DNA from: Candidatus Binatia bacterium
GTDB lineage: Bacteria > Desulfobacterota > Binatia > HRBIN30
DNA: 64,000 nt
Reading direction: 5' to 3'
Assembly: GCA_026415395.1 (NCBI GenBank)
Contig: JAOAHD010000007.1
Coordinates: 1 to 64,000, forward strand
Shown in pieces: positions 59,404 to 64,000 of this stretch (position 1 is its first letter; every line of letters begins with the position of its first letter). A model generated the notes under the pieces. It saw only the letters and a list, made by a program, of their open reading frames with translations, was not told the DNA's origin and did not search any database. The position numbers and the translations under genes are program-made.

Positions 59404-62399
59404 TCACTCGAGCGCCCGCGTCAAGGTTCCGCGCTGCGCTGCCTCGACGAGGAGCTCGAGCGCTGCGCCGGAGATGCCGAGGCGATCGCGAAGGATTGTC
59501 CACGCGAGTTCGAGCCACTGGACGTCCGCCCCGGGGAGCCAACGCCCGTCAAAGTCGCGCCAATTCAGTGACCGCTCCTCGACTTCGGACCACGCGCCGC
59601 GCAACGCGGCCAGACTCGAAGCGTGTCGCGCAAGCAATTGCCAGACCGCTCGCATCCGTTCGAAATCGCCCAGCGGTCGAACGTCCAATTGTTCGAAGCG
59701 GCGAGCTGTCGAGTCCAGGAACACCGCTGCCACACCGCTCGGTTGGACGACCACTCCGTCGCCCGGCCGGAGGTCGGCCATGTCGCGGTACACCCGTCCG
59801 TTTGGCTGGACGAAATCCCGGGGCCCGCGTAGCTGTCGGTCCTCCACCTGGACAAAGGGGTAGAAGACATCGTCGCGGCTGTCCGGAAGTCGCGCGTGAA
59901 CCAGGGACGAGCTCCGGGCCCCGGTCGTGTCCCAGCGACGGGGCTGTGATGCTGTCGCGCGTGCGGCATTCGAGCAGCCTCCAGGCGCCTGCCTCTTCGC
60001 GGCGCAGGGCCGCTTCGAGGTTGCGCGCCGCCTCGACGACCACCTGGAACGGCGTCAGTCGGGGAAACGCAGCGATCCCGATCCGGAGCGGCATCCGGTC
60101 CCACACCTGCGCGAACGCCTCGCGCCAGTTCGCGATCGCGGCCTCGCTGCAGCCCGTGGCTCGGTTGAGCGGCACCAGCACCCGGAATCGCTCTGGGCTG
60201 CGGTCCAAGACGATGAGCGGCGTAGTAAGCCCCGAGACGCTCCGGGGTCGATACGGCTTTGACGCGAAGCCGGCGGATCTGCCCATCGTCTCCTTTTAGC
60301 TCGAGCGGCCGCGCTTGGCTTTCTTTTTCGATCGCCTCTTCCCGTTCCTCGGGTCTCAAGCAGTGGGCGAGGTTGGCGATCGTGACGAAGGCCTTGCGAT
60401 CTTCGAGCTACACCACCTCGAAAGGTGCGTCGCGGAACCGGCCCAGGTACGTTTCCCGATCCTCCCAAACCGAGGCGTCGCCGTCCTCCGGTTTCACAGC
60501 AGCAGGCGACGGATGCGCCAACGGTTCGGGTGCGCGCTCGCGATCTCGCGAAACTGCCCAAGCAGCTCGTCGAAGAACGTTTCGCACGTGCGCCAGAAGC
60601 GGTGAACTCGCCCGGGAAAGGGAAGCTTGCGGAAGAGCTGGTGTGTGAGCCAGTCGGCACGCTCCCGATCGGTCAGCTTATTCCACTTGGGTGCATCGGC
60701 GCGACCCTCGACGACCTTCGAGAAGAAATTCGGCCAATCTTTTTCGTGGCGATAGCCGTCCTGCAGGCTGCCGAGTACCGGGTCGTTACTGTCGAAGGAG
60801 TCCAGTTTCCCTAGAGCGTACTGGCGTAGTGATTCGAAAGGCCGAACATTTGCTACCGGGTTGTCCCGACCGCCCGCCACCGGAGTGAACCGACGCCAGT
60901 CGGCGATGCTCTGCGCTCGAAGAGAGTCCACGTGGTTCCCTTCGAGCCATGGATCGAGATCGAAGCTCAGCGTGAGCAGCGCGACCCGGTCGTTGTCGGC
61001 GGCGACTTCGGAGATCCAGATTGTGTCTTCCTCGCCCTCGAGCCAGGCATCCAACCTGCCCCGGCGCCGATCGCGGCGGACGCGCACGGGTAGCTTTTGC
61101 GGGCGTTATCGGTTCTTGCACTTGGCGGCGGCTCGCTAAAGCGAACCAGGCATACCGGACAGACGTGGCGTCCGCCCGATGATGGCGCGGTGGCGGCGTT
61201 GCCGACGACCCATTTGCGATGGACCGGCAGGACCAGTAGTTGTCGGCTGCTTCGCAGCTCGGCGACCATCGGCACGAACGACCGGGTTGAATCGGACAGG
61301 GCAACGCAAGGTGGCGTTTCGAGCTCCTTGTCGCGAGCGAGACGATCGACTTCCTGTGCGATGGCATCTTTGAGCTTGGCTGCGCACGCACAATCGAGGC
61401 CGCCGCTTCCGTCGGCACGCTGGCCAGGGAAGGTGAAGGCCAACGTTTCGTCGTCGCGGTAGACGAGCGAGCCGACTGCGAGGTCCACCTCGATCAGCCT
61501 GCGCACCTGCTCGAAGAACCTCTCGATCTCGCGTCGCGCACCGGTCCAGTCGCCGATCTTGACCGCCCGCGCCTCGTAATGGCGGTGCCGGCGCGGACCG
61601 TGAGCACACGCCAGCAGCTCTGCTGTTTGAGTTTGTCATCCCAGCTGAAAGACGTTCCTGCGACCACCGCGCCGGCTACGGCTGACTTGAAGAGTGCCGC
61701 AGCCAAGTAGGACTGGTCCCACAGGGTCACGTGATCGTTCGGGACGCGCGTCTCGGCGAGTGTGGACAGGAACGCCTGTCGCAGCCAGCCCTTCGGACCA
61801 AACGCGTCTTCGGGCCATTGCCACCAGCCATCCAGGTCGTCGGCAGTATCAGGTGGGGTCGGATTGCCGGGCGCTTGCAGATCGACGAGAAGCTTTTCGA
61901 TTCGGTCGAGCAACCCGCGCCGACCTCCGGCCTGCAGAAGTGCCGGTGGATCGCTGATCAGGTTGCGCGCCGGATGGCCGAACGGGGACGTGAGCCACAT
62001 ATGGGGCGCGGCTTGGTTGAAGTACTTCAACGTGGACGCGGGGATATTTTTCTCGATTCCCGGCGCCATGCGGTGGGCGGCTTGGAGCAGGCCGAGAGGA
62101 CCGCCTCCGTACTTGCTGTGCTCGGTCAAAAACGCCGTCAGCGAAGAAGGCCACTTGTCCTGCAGGATGAGGCCTCAGGAACGGTCCGTCAGCTTCTTCA
62201 ATTTGTCGCTCCAAGGAAAGGGCGGGTGCTCGCGCTCGTGCCAACGAAGATCCTCGTACTGAACTCCGGTGCCTCCGTGCGCTTTTAAAAAGTCCGGGTA
62301 CGCCTTGCCCGTCATGTGAAACCAGCCGATGGCCTCGCAGGCCAGGAGCAGCGGCCGGTGGCTGTGGAGAATCTGGAGCATTTGGGCGCTGTCGTTCAT
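59404..62399 (-). pseudogene. Broken csx11-like (Cas10-family) large subunit gene
   Basis: The ATG at 62399 overlaps the preceding RAMP stop. The N-terminus 'RPLLLACEAIGWFHMTGKAYPDFLK' resembles Csx11, with an H-x-x-GK in place of a canonical HD. An in-frame TGA (62177-62175) is followed by 'DHVTLWDQSYLAAALFKSAVAGAVV'. Frame changes near 61600, at the A-run 61095-61098, near 60494, near 60210 and near 59890, plus an in-frame TAG (60410-60408), link 'HVCPVCLVRF', 'DTIWISEVAADNDRVALLTLSFDLDPWLEG', 'TTPLIVLDRSPERFRVLVP' and 'DVFYPFVQVEDRQ', ending 'FLDSTARRFEQLDVRP'. The joined length, about 1000 aa, fits Csx11. No GGDD palm motif is visible, so cyclic-oligoadenylate synthesis is not expected. 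Identification is from remembered family patterns. Confidence 0.6.
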
Positions 62400-63336
62400 G
62401 GCGAGCCTCCAGCGGCTGGAAAGAGCTGGTCGCGCAAGCTCTGTCGATCGGTCGCCTGGATGGGATGATCTCTCCGCAAGGCCTGCCAGCTCTTAATTTC
62501 CGCCGTGCCCCCACCCCACGGTGCGCTTGGCTGAGACGCCGTAAGCAGTCAGCATCTCCTCAATAGCTTTCAGCAGTGGGGGGCAACAGTTCCTTGGGTT
62601 CCGGTGCGGCTTTCATTCCTGGCCAGGGGGCGTACAGCAAACGAAGCGCGCCTTTTGCGCCCTCCTCCTATCCATCTTGGCCCGCAGGCCGGGGCCGACG
62701 GCCGGGCACAACCTCGTAATAAATCGGCTGCCTACCCGTCCGATGGCTGCGGTCGTGCGGGTTGATCACCTCGAAGTCGATCTTGTCGAACCACGTCGGG
62801 TGAAAGACTAGGGCGCCATGTTTGAAGTCGTTCCTGTCACCGTACTCGCTGCCGAAGAGGTGCAGGATCCAGGCAGGGTCGGTCCAGTCGTCGAAGCGCT
62901 TGCCTTGTGCCAAGTGTTCCCGCAGTCGTGCCTGCATGCGGCAAGCCCAGCATAGCATCCCCTTCCAGCTTGCTGCGGACATGTACGGCAAGCCGAACAC
63001 GCGATCCTTGCGCACGGGATTGTCGAGCACGTGGAAGATTCGGTCGTCCTTCGAGTACCAGTGTGTGAGCAGCTCGAACTCGGCCTCGAGAGCGAGCCAC
63101 GTGCTATGGAGGACCTGCGGTGGCCACCGGTCGAGTTGGAGATCGGCTGGGAGGCAGAGCGTTTTTTGAGCCGCTGGTTTGACGTAAGAGTTGCGGGCCT
63201 AGTTCTTCTGGCTGTTGCCTTTAGTGCTCCAGACCGCGCAGCCGTCCACGAAGCCCCAAGCGAGACCGGAGTGAAGCGGTCCGTCCGTGGGGCAGGCCTA
63301 AATAGACGCGAGGTCGGCGTAGAAGTCGAACGTCAT
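62396..63336 (-). pseudogene. Broken RAMP-superfamily gene upstream of csx11
   Basis: The ATG at 63336 overlaps the cmr1-like stop. One frame runs 'MTFDFYADLASI' - TAG (63300-63298) - 'ACPTDGPLHSGLAWGFVDG...GNSQKN' - TAG (63201-63199) - 'ARNSYVKPAAQKTLCLP...DRVFGLPYMSAASWKGML...DFKHGALVFHPTWFDKIDFEVINPHDR...YYEVVPG' - TAG (62670-62668) - 'EEGAKGALRLLYAPWPGMKAAPEP'. Two single-base excesses in homopolymers (6-base run 62578-62583; 5-base run near 62510) then shift the frame before 'AKRTVGWG' and a tail whose TGA overlaps the csx11 ATG. Three nonsense codons and two homopolymer indels. Probably a Cmr6-type RAMP in an intact operon. Confidence 0.65.
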
Positions 63337-64000
63337 GGTTTGTCCCCTCCCCCGCCCGCGAGAATACGCTCCCGGATGGCAGCGCCCGTAAGAAACTCCT
63401 CATCCTTCAGATTTGGCCAAACATCCTTCAATCGCTGACGCATCTCTTCCAGCGTGAGTGAGTCAGGGTATACAAAGCCGAACGCGCGGCGGGCGGTTTC
63501 GGGCTCCTTGAAGCTGAACACCTTGTTGCCCTCCGAAGGCTCCGGGTCGGCCCCTCTGCGTGCGTGCCGTCCGGCTAGCCACGAATCCCCGTGGTGTGAA
63601 TTTTGCTTTTTCTCTGGCCTGGCGATGATGCGGTTAAAGATGCTCGTTTTCGCATCCTGACGCGCAAGATAACGCCCTCTGACGCACCAAAAGTCCCCCA
63701 GCGATGCCCAGGCAAAGCCGTCGAGAGCTGGACTGTGCCAGCGTTGTTGGCGGACTTAACCCTGCAGTAGCTCCCGGTGGCAGGACCACAGGTCTTCCGG
63801 AAAGTCCGAGATGTTTATCAGCCCGTAATCGCGGTGATGAGCAGCGTTGGTGCGGCTCACTTCATTGCTCGGTTTGAGCACCGTCTTCCCGCCGAGTGCA
63901 CCGTACTCGGCGACGAAACGCAACGTCAGGTCGAGCAGGGCCCACTCCTCGCGAGCCATCGGGCGGAGCTCGGTGAAACGTAGGGTGAACGTGTCGCCTT
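63333..64000 (-). pseudogene. Broken cmr1-like RAMP gene, 5' end beyond window
   Basis: One frame is open from the window edge leftward: 'GDTFTLRFTELRPMAREEWALLDLTLRFVAEYGALGGKTVLKPS', a Cmr1-type region with the Gly-rich GGKT loop. An in-frame TAA (63758-63756) follows 'RELLQG'; the same frame continues 'VRQQRWHSPALDGFAWASLGDFWCVRGRYLARQ', 'KVFSFKEPETARRAFGFVYPDSLTLEEMRQRL' and ends at TGA 63335-63333. Only one defect is visible in this part. It is the first visible gene of the operon. Confidence 0.6.

Noticed and set aside
56400-64000. CRISPR repeat-spacer array near the Cas operon
   Set aside because: I saw no regularly spaced direct repeats of 28-40 bp in this part; only dispersed hairpin repeats.
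1-64000. tRNA or rRNA genes
   Set aside because: No cloverleaf with a TTCRA-type T-loop and no rRNA-like conserved stretch was recognised by eye; a tRNAscan run would be decisive.

Overview
The window is about 64 kb of GC-rich bacterial DNA from a Gram-negative organism: it encodes a TonB/ExbB/ExbD system, a TonB-dependent receptor, an outer-membrane porin and many signal peptides. Secreted proteins with paired EF-hand, dockerin-like repeats (C-x-GDCN-x-D...ELVxxVNIALG...C), a FrhB-type protein and Cys-rich 'CGNGVxxxGExCDDGN' repeats suggest a Binatota-like or deltaproteobacterial lineage. That placement is inference, not proof. Bases 1-19 are exactly the Tn5/Nextera mosaic end, so the left edge is an untrimmed library adapter at a contig end.

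Layout. 20-4578: stress and membrane genes on the minus strand (truncated PsiE-like protein, an HPF/RaiA-sigma fusion, MarC, a Clp-fold protease, three Hsp20 genes). 4753-8088: a giant fused MFS/spermidine-synthase-like/TPR protein. 8080-18168: one minus-strand phosphate operon, porin-pstS-pstC-pstA-pstB-phoU-phoB-phoR. 18285-21120: tonB-exbB-exbD-exbD plus a receiver-less winged-helix regulator. 21256-25109: secreted proteins and a lipoprotein, minus strand. 25421-30554: divergent plus-strand TonB-dependent receptor followed by three secreted proteins. 30718-56175: mostly housekeeping and metabolic genes on both strands (GST, DUF1614, ABC1 kinase, DUF2333, rarA, HiPIP-like protein, thioesterase, SlyD, oxidoreductases, amidase, DedA, trypsin-like protease, MltB, RNase HII, ComEC and others). 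57050-64000: a minus-strand type III CRISPR-Cas operon (Cmr1-like, RAMP, Csx11/Cas10, Cmr4, Cmr5, RAMP). Each of its genes carries premature stops, frameshifts or both; no array and no cas1/cas2 are in the window.

How it works together. Four copies of a Pho-box-like element (three 7-mers, consensus [CT][GT]T[AC]AC[GC], repeated every 11 bp) stand in front of the porin-pst operon, the tonB operon, the minus-strand secreted-protein genes and the plus-strand TonB-receptor genes. PhoR/PhoB, encoded inside the locus, would therefore switch on both a conventional Pst uptake route and a dedicated TonB-powered outer-membrane system. Three secreted proteins on the two sides of the divergent promoter share one C-terminal, cohesin-like domain ending in GV[ST]C[SQ]V, and several carry dockerin-like repeats. 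This hints at a phosphate-starvation surface assembly and is the best candidate here for an undescribed system.
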